48,837 nucleotides of DNA from Candidatus Methanomethylophilaceae archaeon. Its GTDB lineage: Archaea > Thermoplasmatota > Thermoplasmata > Methanomassiliicoccales > Methanomethylophilaceae. The stretch covers positions 1 to 48,837 of the forward strand of contig CALULN010000007.1 of NCBI GenBank assembly GCA_944321505.1. The letters run 5' to 3'. The stretch's first letter is position 1. The number at the start of each line of letters is the position of its first letter. The notes under the pieces were generated by a model that was not told the DNA's origin, did no database searches, and saw only the letters and a list, made by a program, of their open reading frames with translations. Shown in pieces: positions 24,610 to 32,825 of this stretch. Both the position numbers and the translations under genes were made by a program.

Positions 24610-25446
24610 TCAGGATACGGCTGCCCCGACTCCGGCGGGTACGGCTGTCTTGCCTGCCCCCGGCGCTCCTTCGTCGATGGGTATCGCATCCTTCAGGATC
24701 ACATGCGGTCTGCCGTCATCGTCGATAACCTTGGCTTTCACCCCGTACACGACGGACAGGTTCTCCTCCGTTATCACCTCCGCAGGGGTTCCCACGTCGA
24801 ATATCCTCCCTTCGTGCATCAGGATGATCTGGTCTGCGAACTTCGCGGTGATGCTGATGTCGTGGCTGATCATTATCGTTAGTATACCCTTCTTGATGGT
24901 CAGATCCTTCAGCATCCTCGTCACATCCAGCTGGTGCCTTATGTCCAGATTGGAGGTGGGCTCGTCCAGGAGCAGTATCTTCGATTCCTGCACCAGGCCT
25001 CTCGCCAGCATGACCTTCTGGTGCTGTCCTGCCGACAGCTCGCTGAACGGCCGCATGGCCAGATGCGATATGCCCAGCATCTTCAGGGTGTCGTACGCGA
25101 TCTCAAGGTCCCTGTCCAGGCTCCCCCATTTGGAATGGGGGTGCCTGCCCATCAGAACGGTGTCCACCACCGTCAGCGGGAAGGAATCGTTCGCCGAGTA
25201 GGGGACATAGCCCACCTCCTTGGCCATCTGCTTCACCGTGTAATCCCTGACGTCCTTGCCGTCGATCAGCACGGATCCGCCGGTAGGCTCCAGGATCTTG
25301 TTTATGCAGTGTATCAGCGTGGATTTCCCGACTCCGTTCGGTCCGAGGATCGATACGAAGCGGGGTCCGTCCAGATCCAGCGTGACATCCTTCAGCACGG
25401 GTACGCTGGAGTACCCGAAATCCAGTCCGTTTATGTTCAGATGCAT
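24610..25446 (-). CDS. FecE/BtuD-type ABC ATPase of the nitrogenase-like locus
   Basis: 278 residues. Walker A is GPNGVGKST, the signature is ELSAGQHQKVMLARGL (LSAGQ variant), Walker B is ILLLDEPTSNLDI, and the switch His lies in ISHDISITAKF. It has no His-rich tail, unlike the ATPase at 8524. It begins 10 bp after the NifK-like stop, so it is transcribed with the enzyme while its permeases are on the divergent side. It should pair with the FecCD permeases at 30470 and 31561. Confidence 0.9.
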   Translation of the reverse strand: MHLNINGLDFGYSSVPVLKDVTLDLDGPRFVSILGPNGVGKSTLIHCINKILEPTGGSVLIDGKDVRDYTVKQMAKEVGYVPYSANDSFPLTVVDTVLMGRHPHSKWGSLDRDLEIAYDTLKMLGISHLAMRPFSELSAGQHQKVMLARGLVQESKILLLDEPTSNLDIRHQLDVTRMLKDLTIKKGILTIMISHDISITAKFADQIILMHEGRIFDVGTPAEVITEENLSVVYGVKAKVIDDDGRPHVILKDAIPIDEGAPGAGKTAVPAGVGAAVS

Positions 25447-25456
25447 CGAAACACCT

Positions 25457-26704
25457 TCAGAATCTGTTCACCACCCTTTCCAGGATGTACAACGCTCCTG
25501 CCGCACCGAAAACCGGCTGAGGCAGGAACTCCACATTCATCATCGACGGGAACCGCAGGTCCACGCCCCTGAGGCAGTGTCCGGAGCGCTGATGGATGTC
25601 GGCTGTGTTCCCGTCCGTGCACAGAATCTCCACATAGTCCGGGATGTCCGCGCCGAGGACGTCGGTCATCCCGTGCTCTGCCAGGAAGGAGGACATGTCG
25701 TCCTCCGACCATCTGTGCGATATCCCGTTGTAGCAGATCGACCTCGGGACCATCTGCAGGTTGTCGTACAGGAACCTCGTCAGAGGGTATGCGATGGAGG
25801 GTTCGGCATCGATGGCGAAGCCGAACGTGTCAGTGTCGAATCTGGCCGCCATCATCCTCCTGTATGCGCGCTTCTTGACGGAGTCCACATACGCCAATGC
25901 GGCCGAGGGGTCCTTCCCGGTGATCTCGGACACTTTTCTTATCCAGTCTTCGGTGGCCTGGAACCCCACTGGGGAGCAGTCCGGCTCTATCGTCTTGACG
26001 CCGTGTCTGTCGCGGTAGTATCCCGCGAGGTATTGGGAGTACTCTGGGCAGACGGTGACCGTGAACTCCGCAGAAACGGATCCGCGAAGCTCTGCGGCCG
26101 TGCACCCAGCTCCCACGTTGCAGACGACCCTGAGCCCCATAAGACCCAGTATCCTGGAGAACTCCTCGTTCACCGACTCCCAGTCCTTCTGCAGCAGATG
26201 GTTCCCTAGGAGGGCGACGGTATCCGGGACCTTGGGTACCGGCTCCGGGTCCATCTTCTCCAGGACCCTCCTCAGCGTCAGGTCGATCCCGACGTTGATG
26301 GGTCTGGAGCTGAGGTCGGCGTCGAGGACGATGGCCTTGTCCGACAGGCCCGCCTCGTCGATCCCCTTCTGACAGTCGTCGCCGATGAGCGATGCTCCGG
26401 GGGAGCAGACGACGGCAACGAACCCGGGATCTCTCTCGCGGATGTATCCGAGGGCGTCCCTGACCCTGTCGTAGGAGCCGTAGATGTAGTCGCAGGGCTC
26501 CAGGTCCGTGCACGGTATCCTGGAACCGCCCCTGTAGTACGGGGTGGCCAGCGTGACCGTCCTGTCCCTGCGGGGGTAGACCTTCATGGTCAGGGCCCCC
26601 AGGTTCTTCCTGCAGCCGTCGGGGCCGTGCATCAGGACCGTGGAGTCTGCTATGCCCTCTATCGCCATGGTGACGCCGAAGAAACCGTCCGGCTTGACTA
26701 TCAT
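25457..26704 (-). CDS. NifK-like subunit of an uncharacterised nitrogenase-like enzyme
   Basis: 415 residues of the nitrogenase component 1 fold. Cys31 in MHGPDGCRKNLG and Cys100 in VVCSPGASLIGDDC match the second and third P-cluster cysteines of NifK. The first is absent: the short N-terminus MIVKPDGFFG has no cysteine. Extra cysteines lie at 65, 71 and 111. The ATG overlaps the TGA of the NifHD fusion, so synthesis is coupled. It is distinct from CfbD, which works as a single type of subunit. The presence of separate D- and K-like chains is more like nitrogenase, DPOR, COR or methylthio-alkane reductase. The substrate is unknown. Confidence 0.85.
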   Translation of the reverse strand: MIVKPDGFFGVTMAIEGIADSTVLMHGPDGCRKNLGALTMKVYPRRDRTVTLATPYYRGGSRIPCTDLEPCDYIYGSYDRVRDALGYIRERDPGFVAVVCSPGASLIGDDCQKGIDEAGLSDKAIVLDADLSSRPINVGIDLTLRRVLEKMDPEPVPKVPDTVALLGNHLLQKDWESVNEEFSRILGLMGLRVVCNVGAGCTAAELRGSVSAEFTVTVCPEYSQYLAGYYRDRHGVKTIEPDCSPVGFQATEDWIRKVSEITGKDPSAALAYVDSVKKRAYRRMMAARFDTDTFGFAIDAEPSIAYPLTRFLYDNLQMVPRSICYNGISHRWSEDDMSSFLAEHGMTDVLGADIPDYVEILCTDGNTADIHQRSGHCLRGVDLRFPSMMNVEFLPQPVFGAAGALYILERVVNRF

Positions 26705-28944
26705 GGAGTCACCCCCTTGCCCACCATCGGGCGTGCGCCGGCCCCCATCCCCATGCCGCGCATGCCTTTGGTCGCTTCGGACGGCATGCCGCGGGGGACG
26801 GCTGCTTCCGCTCCTCTCCATTTCCTCCATCCGGCCTCTTTCGAGCCCACCATCAGGTTATGCAGGTAGTCCAGGTACTCGATGGCCGCATAGTGGGTGA
26901 AGCACTGGTACGACCGGCTGAATTCCTTCATCTGCTGTCCATGCCAACCGATGATGGCTCCTCCTATGACCACGTCCGGGTCGTCCGCCTCCACCGCCAT
27001 CCGAATCTTCATGGGGTTGCCGGATACGATCGTCTCCACGCGGTCCGAGAACCTGCTCTCCCTCGGCCGCTGGCCCCCTGCCCCCATCCTCATCTCGAGG
27101 ATGAACAGGTGACGCACCTCCGCGCCGGCGTCCAGCAGCGTCTCAATCATCCAGTCGTCGTCAGAGAAGATGCCGGCGATTATGTCCACCACCTTCCCTT
27201 CGAAGAACGGCCTCTGTTTCTCGATGGCAGCGCGGTAGTCGCGTTCGGCCTTCGCCATGACAGTCTTGGCGGCCTCCTCTATGCCATATTCTTTCCCGAC
27301 TGCCTCCACCCATCTCAGCGTCTGAGAGTATCCCTTGGGGAGCGGGAGGCCGAACACGGACATGCCTTTGGCCTCCATGGCCTCGGCCATGTCCTGTATG
27401 GTCTCGACATCGAACACCTTGACGTTCAATCTGTTCCTCTTGCAGTCTACCGCTTCCTCCAGCGAGATGTCGTCGAAGATCTTGTGCACCTTGGCGAAGC
27501 CGAGATCGTTGAGCAGCCTGACGGTCCATTCCCCGTTCCTGCCGGATCCGTAGAGGATGAAGTTGTCGTCGATGAGATTGGCCTCCATCCTGTCAGGCTC
27601 CTGTGTTTCGTCTATCAGCCCGATGATCTCCCTCATGGCCATCATGCGTCCGTCCTCGGATCCGCCTGTCAGGTTCCCGTCGGCCTTCACAAGCATGATG
27701 TTGAGTCCGGGGAACTCCTTCTCCATCCTCTCCTTGATGAGGTCCAGGTTGTCACCGATCATCCCCGGGACGCAGGTGGTGACGACCATCACCGTCCTCT
27801 TCCCCTTCTCCGCCTCGGCCCTGATCATCATCTCGAGGTCCCTATGCCCTCCGAAGATCGACGAATCGTTGGTCATCCTGGTGGAGAGGATGTTGTTCCT
27901 CAGTTTCGGCACCGAATCAGGATTGGTGCCCATCTCGGTCAGGAAATGGACATCCTGCGTGTGCGACATGACGTATCCGCAGCTTGCGGGTCCGTGGATG
28001 ATGATCGGGAGGTCGTTGACCCTCCCGGCGGCGAAGACCGCTCCGCGGCTGGCGCATGAGCCTTTGTTGGTGCGCCTGGCGTCACACCGGCAGGCCTCTC
28101 GCTTGAAGTTCCCCAGGATAGCGATCTCCTTCCCCGCGGCGAAATCGTTCAGCTGGTCGTCGCTGAGAGGGTGGGGGTCGAACAGCTCCCTTCTACCTTC
28201 TGCGACGGCTATGACATCTTCCGCAAGACCTGCATAGATGGATGCGGGGACCGAATCCGGGAACGCCTCTGAAACGGTCATGCCCAGCTTCTCAGCCTCC
28301 GCATACTCCTTCGAGCGGGGGACGTCGACGACGACCGGCAGCCCGACAGCGGATGCGAACCTCCGGACCGTCTCCTCCTCCCCGTCAACGTTCCTCCTGT
28401 TGAGGATCAATCCGGCCACACGGGGTCTGGCACTGCCGAAGTTGAGCAGTCCGCGCAGTATGTTGTTGGCGGCATAGATGGCCATGAACTCGCCGGAGGT
28501 GACTATGTACACGGCATCTGCGTACTCGTTCCTCATGGGCACAGCGAACCCTCCGCAGACCACGTCGCCGAGGACGTCGTAGACGGTGACGTCCCTCTCT
28601 ATGCTATCGACGCCCATCTTGGAGAGGACGTCGAATGTGGTCAGTATGCCTCTTCCCGCGCATCCGATCCCGGGTTCGGGTCCGCCGGCTTCGATGCACA
28701 TAACTCCGCCGGAACCGGTCAACATGATGTCGGACAGCTTCCTCTCGGAGGGAACGGTGTCGCGAACGTAATCCAGTACCGTGTTCTGCGTTCTGGCTCC
28801 TATCAGGTATTTGGTCGAGTCGTGCTTGGGATCGCATCCGACTTGCATCACCCTCTTACCCGCTTTCCCCAGCGAGTACGAGAGGTTCGAAGATGTAGTC
28901 GACTTGCCGATTCCGCCCTTTCCGTAAACCGCTATCTGCAACAT
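26701..28944 (-). CDS. Single-chain NifH-NifD-like fusion of a nitrogenase-like enzyme
   Basis: 747 residues in one continuous frame. Residues 1-~265 are a complete Fe protein: P-loop GKGGIGKST (8-16), GCDPKHDST (36-44), cluster ligands Cys95 (GCAGRGI) and Cys130 (GDVVCGGF). After a short linker, ~275-700 is NifD-like, with Cys297 (GSCASRG), Cys322 (GPASCGY) and Cys391 (TTCVPGMIGD) at the three P-cluster positions; Cys285/287 precede them. Residues 700-747 are a Gly/Met/Lys-rich tail. ATG at 28944 starts the P-loop strand; an in-frame upstream start lacks homology. TATA spacing predicts a nearly leaderless mRNA. ATP-driven low-potential reduction is expected; the substrate is unknown. N2 fixation is unlikely because nifE, N and B are not nearby. 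Confidence 0.88.
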   Translation of the reverse strand: MLQIAVYGKGGIGKSTTSSNLSYSLGKAGKRVMQVGCDPKHDSTKYLIGARTQNTVLDYVRDTVPSERKLSDIMLTGSGGVMCIEAGGPEPGIGCAGRGILTTFDVLSKMGVDSIERDVTVYDVLGDVVCGGFAVPMRNEYADAVYIVTSGEFMAIYAANNILRGLLNFGSARPRVAGLILNRRNVDGEEETVRRFASAVGLPVVVDVPRSKEYAEAEKLGMTVSEAFPDSVPASIYAGLAEDVIAVAEGRRELFDPHPLSDDQLNDFAAGKEIAILGNFKREACRCDARRTNKGSCASRGAVFAAGRVNDLPIIIHGPASCGYVMSHTQDVHFLTEMGTNPDSVPKLRNNILSTRMTNDSSIFGGHRDLEMMIRAEAEKGKRTVMVVTTCVPGMIGDNLDLIKERMEKEFPGLNIMLVKADGNLTGGSEDGRMMAMREIIGLIDETQEPDRMEANLIDDNFILYGSGRNGEWTVRLLNDLGFAKVHKIFDDISLEEAVDCKRNRLNVKVFDVETIQDMAEAMEAKGMSVFGLPLPKGYSQTLRWVEAVGKEYGIEEAAKTVMAKAERDYRAAIEKQRPFFEGKVVDIIAGIFSDDDWMIETLLDAGAEVRHLFILEMRMGAGGQRPRESRFSDRVETIVSGNPMKIRMAVEADDPDVVIGGAIIGWHGQQMKEFSRSYQCFTHYAAIEYLDYLHNLMVGSKEAGWRKWRGAEAAVPRGMPSEATKGMRGMGMGAGARPMVGKGVTP

Positions 28945-28979
28945 GAGATGGGGTTTCAGATTATTCCGATTATTTATTT

Positions 28980-29012
28980 TTGGTGTTCCTAAAACATTTT
29001 TAGGAAAGCCAA
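28980..29012. promoter_or_regulatory. Long palindrome in the divergent promoter of the nitrogenase-like/importer locus
   Basis: The left arm TTGGTGTTCCTAAAA and right arm TTTTAGGAAAGCCAA pair at 13 of 15 positions around a 3-nt centre. TATA-like elements flank it on both sides: AAAAATAAATAAT on the minus strand near 28972 and AAATTAATAAA on the plus strand near 29018. One bound protein could thus control both operons. The CCTAAAA/TTTTAGG core recalls archaeal DtxR-type metal operators; no regulator gene is adjacent. Confidence 0.7.
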
Positions 29013-29055
29013 AATTAATAAACGGCATGCAGCCTATAGGTGCCTGGGACAACCT

Positions 29056-30420
29056 ATGACAAACAAATTGTTAGCTGGAATAGTTGCAGTAGTTGTCATC
29101 GTCGCAGCCGTCGCTGCGGCGATAGTCGTCCTCTCCGACAAGGGGAATCCTGCCACAGGACAGGAGTACAGCGACCTGCAGCTGATAATCTACGGAAATG
29201 CGAACAATGATTTCACCATCGACGATTCGGATCTCGCTATAGTCAATTCTATAATTAACGGGGAGATCGCCGACGGTCTCAAGACGTACCCCTTCGCCGA
29301 TGTCAACTGCGACGGCACAGTGGATTCGTCTGATGTCACTCTCCTTCAGAGCATCATCAAACGCGAAACATGCACCATAAACGTAGCATGCATCGATTCC
29401 ACCGGAAAGAACGTGGCCGTCCCGGTTCAGTACCCCGTAAGCAACATCGCCCTCTACGGGTTGAACATCATCAATTCCGCTCTGTCCGCCAATGTCGGTA
29501 CCCATGTGGTGGCTTATGCCAGCCCATCCGGGACCTATGCGAATGCACATTCAAGCATGCAGGGTCAGAACTTCTTCAGCAACGGGGCCTTCGATTGGCA
29601 GACGTTCATGAACGTGGATACGCAGACGCCCATCGGTGCGCTCTTCTGCGACTACAGCTACGTCTCGAGCTTCATGGACGGCGAGATCTTCGACACCCTC
29701 AGGGATGCGGAGATCCCCGTTGTCATCTATTCTCCGTCGAGTCCGGATGAGCAGACCTCGGCCACCGCCACCATCGGGTTCCTCTGCGGACAGGAGACAG
29801 AAGAGGTCGGCTACAAGTACGCCAAACTGTGCCTCGATGTCATGGAGGAGATCGGCGCAAAGACCGCCGGCATCGCCGATGCGGACAGGGCCTCGTTCAT
29901 CGGAGCCACTATGTACATCGTTCTCCTGAACAACAGCAACGCCTCCCAGGAGATCGGCAGGCTCGCCGGAGGGGTCCCCTACTACGAGGTCAATGAGGAG
30001 TACAGGAGCCTCTACGACGCTCCGTCGGTAAACCCCATGAACATCAACAGGGAGTCTCTGGCCAACTTCCAGGACGCAGATGTGTACATGAGCGTCCGCA
30101 CGTCGGACTTCGGGGGAGATCCCAACCAGACCGTCATAGCGAATTTCGAGTACGTCTATTACAACATCTGCAATTCGCTCGAGTTCTACGACGGTGTCCT
30201 GGACAGGATGTGCTTCATCAACAACCTTCTGCCCGGTGTGATAAAGGCGGCCTATCTTGCCGAGATGATGTACCCGGACCTCTTCAATGGATACGGAGAC
30301 AAGGTGGCCCAGCAGTTCATCGACGCCGGATTCGCTCCATTCGAGGGTCAGACCGTCCAGTCGCTGATGGGCTGCCTGACCTACCAGGATTACCTGGATG
30401 CCAAAGCCGCCTCGTCCTGA
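29056..30420 (+). CDS. Substrate-binding protein with N-terminal dockerin-like repeats
   Basis: 454 residues. Membrane anchor at ~5-27. Two EF-hand-like dockerin repeats follow: GNANNDFTIDDSDLAIVNSI (~46-65) and DVNCDGTVDSSDVTLLQSII (~82-101), with Ca2+-ligand D/N spacing. From ~108 to the end is a FecB/BtuF-type binding fold. Dockerins normally plug into cohesins to build surface complexes; here the module may tether the binding protein to a partner or act only as a Ca2+-stabilised spacer. No cohesin is seen in the window. It is divergent from the nitrogenase-like operon. Confidence 0.85.
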   Translation: MTNKLLAGIVAVVVIVAAVAAAIVVLSDKGNPATGQEYSDLQLIIYGNANNDFTIDDSDLAIVNSIINGEIADGLKTYPFADVNCDGTVDSSDVTLLQSIIKRETCTINVACIDSTGKNVAVPVQYPVSNIALYGLNIINSALSANVGTHVVAYASPSGTYANAHSSMQGQNFFSNGAFDWQTFMNVDTQTPIGALFCDYSYVSSFMDGEIFDTLRDAEIPVVIYSPSSPDEQTSATATIGFLCGQETEEVGYKYAKLCLDVMEEIGAKTAGIADADRASFIGATMYIVLLNNSNASQEIGRLAGGVPYYEVNEEYRSLYDAPSVNPMNINRESLANFQDADVYMSVRTSDFGGDPNQTVIANFEYVYYNICNSLEFYDGVLDRMCFINNLLPGVIKAAYLAEMMYPDLFNGYGDKVAQQFIDAGFAPFEGQTVQSLMGCLTYQDYLDAKAASS

Positions 30421-30469
30421 GCGAATCGCCAAACCTCTTACACAAACCTCTTCTCGGTTCGGGATTGAA

Positions 30470-31564
30470 ATGGAGACCATAAATGAAGTGAACGACAGGG
30501 AGGAGATGGTCCGGCAGTACCATCGCGGGATCCTCCGCAAGCTGGTCATCCTCGCGGTCTTGGTCGCAGGGATCGTGCTCATGGTCGGCGCGATGGCGCT
30601 GACCGTCTACGATGGGCTGACCCTCAGCGAGGCATACGGCGTGATTTGGGCCCACATAACCGGGCAGGAGTTCCCCCTCCGCTCCGAGTACTGGTGGGCC
30701 GATCGGTACATCTGGAACATCGCCATGCTCCATGCTGTGGCCGCCATCGTCTGCGGTGCCGGGCTGGCATGCTGCGGGTCCCTGATGCAGTCGCTGATGT
30801 CCAATCCGCTGGCTGATCCTTACAGCACGGGGATATCCTCCGGCGCATGCCTCGGCGCCATGGCGGCGATAATCATGGGGGTCTCCATGGCATCGTTATC
30901 CGGCAGCGCCGGGACCGCAGTGAACGCCTTCGTCGGCGCCATGGTGCCTGCGGCGCTGATAGTGGTGATATCCGAGCGCATCCGTATGACGCCGGCGACG
31001 CTGATCCTCATAGGCACCGCCCTGTCCATGTTCTTCGGGGCGCTGATGTCGTTCATGATGGTCTCCACCGACTCGGACACCCTTCAGGAGGCTTACCTCT
31101 GGCAGGTAGGCAACTTCGGGAACCTTACCTGGAGCGCCATCCCCATCATGGTGTCCGTGACCGCAGTCGGCAGCGCATTGGTCATGATGCTCACATCGAA
31201 GCTGAACGTGATGTCGTTGGGCGACACAAGCGCACAGTCCCTCGGGATCGACGTACGCAGGTTCAGGACCCTCGCCATCACCCTTATGGCCGTCATGACG
31301 GCGGCGCTGGTCGCATTCGTCGGGGTCATCGGCTTCGTGGGGCTGGTATGTCCGCACATCGTCAGGCTGCTGACCGGTTCGGACAACAAGTATGTCATAC
31401 CCCTATCGATGGCGCTTGCCGTCCTGCTCATGCTGGTGGCGTGCTATCTCTCCCTCTCGTTCTCCAGCCTTCCGGTGGGTGTGGTCATCAGCGCCCTCGG
31501 CGCTCCGATATTCTTCCTGATGATCGTTATGTCCAAGAACAGCGGAAAGGGGGCGATCTACTGA
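30470..31564 (+). CDS. FecCD-type permease 1 of the nitrogenase-like locus
   Basis: 364 residues, about ten membrane segments. SNPLADPYSTGISSGACLGA is the family hallmark and FVGVIGFVGLVCPHIVRLLT the coupling region. ATG at 30470 follows the binding-protein stop by 49 bp; an in-frame start further upstream lacks hydrophobic or conserved sequence. The stop overlaps the presumed CTG start of permease 2. Two permease genes suggest a heterodimeric channel, unlike the single permease of the nickel locus. Confidence 0.9.
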   Translation: METINEVNDREEMVRQYHRGILRKLVILAVLVAGIVLMVGAMALTVYDGLTLSEAYGVIWAHITGQEFPLRSEYWWADRYIWNIAMLHAVAAIVCGAGLACCGSLMQSLMSNPLADPYSTGISSGACLGAMAAIIMGVSMASLSGSAGTAVNAFVGAMVPAALIVVISERIRMTPATLILIGTALSMFFGALMSFMMVSTDSDTLQEAYLWQVGNFGNLTWSAIPIMVSVTAVGSALVMMLTSKLNVMSLGDTSAQSLGIDVRRFRTLAITLMAVMTAALVAFVGVIGFVGLVCPHIVRLLTGSDNKYVIPLSMALAVLLMLVACYLSLSFSSLPVGVVISALGAPIFFLMIVMSKNSGKGAIY

Positions 31565-32658
31565 CCTTCAGCTTCCAGTTCAGACGCTTCGAGGGTCTCG
31601 TTGAGGACGGGGACATACGCTCGGCCTACAACAGGGAGCGCAACCGCAAGATCACCTTCATCCTGATCATGGCGGTAATCGCCGCTGCGGCGTTTCTCTT
31701 GACCCTCGGTGTAGGAACGTACCGCATAGGGGAGTGGGATGCCATCGTCGTGTTCTTCCAGCACATCACCGGCAACGTGACCGACGTCCGTGCCGATCAT
31801 TACATCTGGGACATAAGGGCCCCCAGAGCAGCGGCCGCCATACTGGTGGGTGCAGGTCTGGCTGTCGGCGGGGTCGTGATGCAGAACCTCCTCCGGAACC
31901 CGCTGGCCGAGCCGTACACCATGGGCGTATCCTCGGGGGCCATGTTCGGGGTCACGCTGAGCATAGGGCTGGGGATCTCGGTGTTCCCCTTCCTGGGGCA
32001 GAACGTCGCCACTATGGCCAACGCGTTCCTGTTCTCGCTCATACCAGTCGCCATAATCGTCGCGATCTCGGCATTCAAGAAGGTCACGTCGGCGATGATG
32101 ATCCTGACGGGAATCGCGGTGATGTACCTTTTCTCATCGGTCAACCAGATCGTCCTGACCACGTCGTCCTCGGAGACGATGACTGAGATCTACTCCTGGA
32201 CGATAGGGACCCTGGCCCGTGCCGACTGGGAGAACATCCCGATAATCGCCGCGGTGTCGGTGGTGCTCAGCCTTGTGATTTACGCTATGTCGCGGAGGCT
32301 GGATCTGATGTATTCCGGTGACAGAAGCGCCCAGTCCCTCGGTCTCAGGGCCGGGGCCTTCAGGATCCTCATGCTGGCGCTGGTCTCGTTCCTCACAGCC
32401 ACCCTGGTCTGCTGCACGGGCACCATAGGCTTCGTCGGCCTGGTGGCCCCGCATGTCGCCAGGATATTCGTGGGTTCGGGCAACAGGTACCTTCTACCGG
32501 CTTCGGTGGCATTCGGTGTCGCATTCCTGCTGGTGGCGGACACCATCGCGAAGATGGTCGGCACCGGCGGACTCCCCGTCGGCGTCATCAGCTCCCTGGT
32601 GGGAGGGCCGCTGTTCCTGTACATCCTGATAAGGCAGCGGAGGCGCGCCTGGATGTGA
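31561..32658 (+). CDS. FecCD-type permease 2 of the nitrogenase-like locus, probable CTG start
   Basis: 365 residues from CTG at 31561. RNPLAEPYTMGVSSGAMFGV and GTIGFVGLVAPHVARIFV are the family motifs. No ATG, GTG or TTG is available before the first membrane segment: the first ATG (in LIMAVIAA) lies inside it. GGGGGCGATC, 8 of 10 matches to GGAGGTGATC, sits 2 bp before CTG, and the CTG overlaps the preceding TGA as CTGA. A CTG start is therefore the simplest reading. It would pair with permease 1 and the ATPase at 24610. Confidence 0.85.
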   Translation: MTFSFQFRRFEGLVEDGDIRSAYNRERNRKITFILIMAVIAAAAFLLTLGVGTYRIGEWDAIVVFFQHITGNVTDVRADHYIWDIRAPRAAAAILVGAGLAVGGVVMQNLLRNPLAEPYTMGVSSGAMFGVTLSIGLGISVFPFLGQNVATMANAFLFSLIPVAIIVAISAFKKVTSAMMILTGIAVMYLFSSVNQIVLTTSSSETMTEIYSWTIGTLARADWENIPIIAAVSVVLSLVIYAMSRRLDLMYSGDRSAQSLGLRAGAFRILMLALVSFLTATLVCCTGTIGFVGLVAPHVARIFVGSGNRYLLPASVAFGVAFLLVADTIAKMVGTGGLPVGVISSLVGGPLFLYILIRQRRRAWM

Positions 32659-32825
32659 GCCCCGCATGACTTCCAGGGCGCGGGCGTATGGCCGGTCATT
32701 CGAATCCTCCGCCGTCGGCGTTCCACCAGCGGTGTAGGGGGGTTCTGGAGTCCGGTCCGCCCCTTGATTTCTTTATTAATAGTTTTTCAAGCAACCATTA
32801 AATATCGCAGGGGACTGGAAGAGCC

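Noticed and set aside
28980-29012. A NikR-type site, because the element starts with GGTGTT
   Set aside because: Only one half-site fits and the dominant symmetry is TTCCTAAAA/TTTTAGGAA with a 3-nt centre, not GTGTTAC-N14-GTAATAC.
24610-29052. Nitrogen fixation (nif) operon
   Set aside because: No nifE, nifN, nifB or P-II genes are adjacent, NifK lacks a cluster cysteine, and no clear counterpart of the FeMo-cofactor Cys/His ligands could be identified in the NifD-like domain.
28945-29052. Upstream start for the NifHD fusion near 29052
   Set aside because: The added 36 residues have no family similarity and would place the start inside the divergent promoter and palindrome.
30847-31560. A long open frame running through most of permease 1 in another frame, upstream of permease 2
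   Set aside because: Translated residues before 31561 are low-complexity Arg/Gly/His-rich shadow sequence of permease 1; family homology begins only at the CTG-proximal segment.
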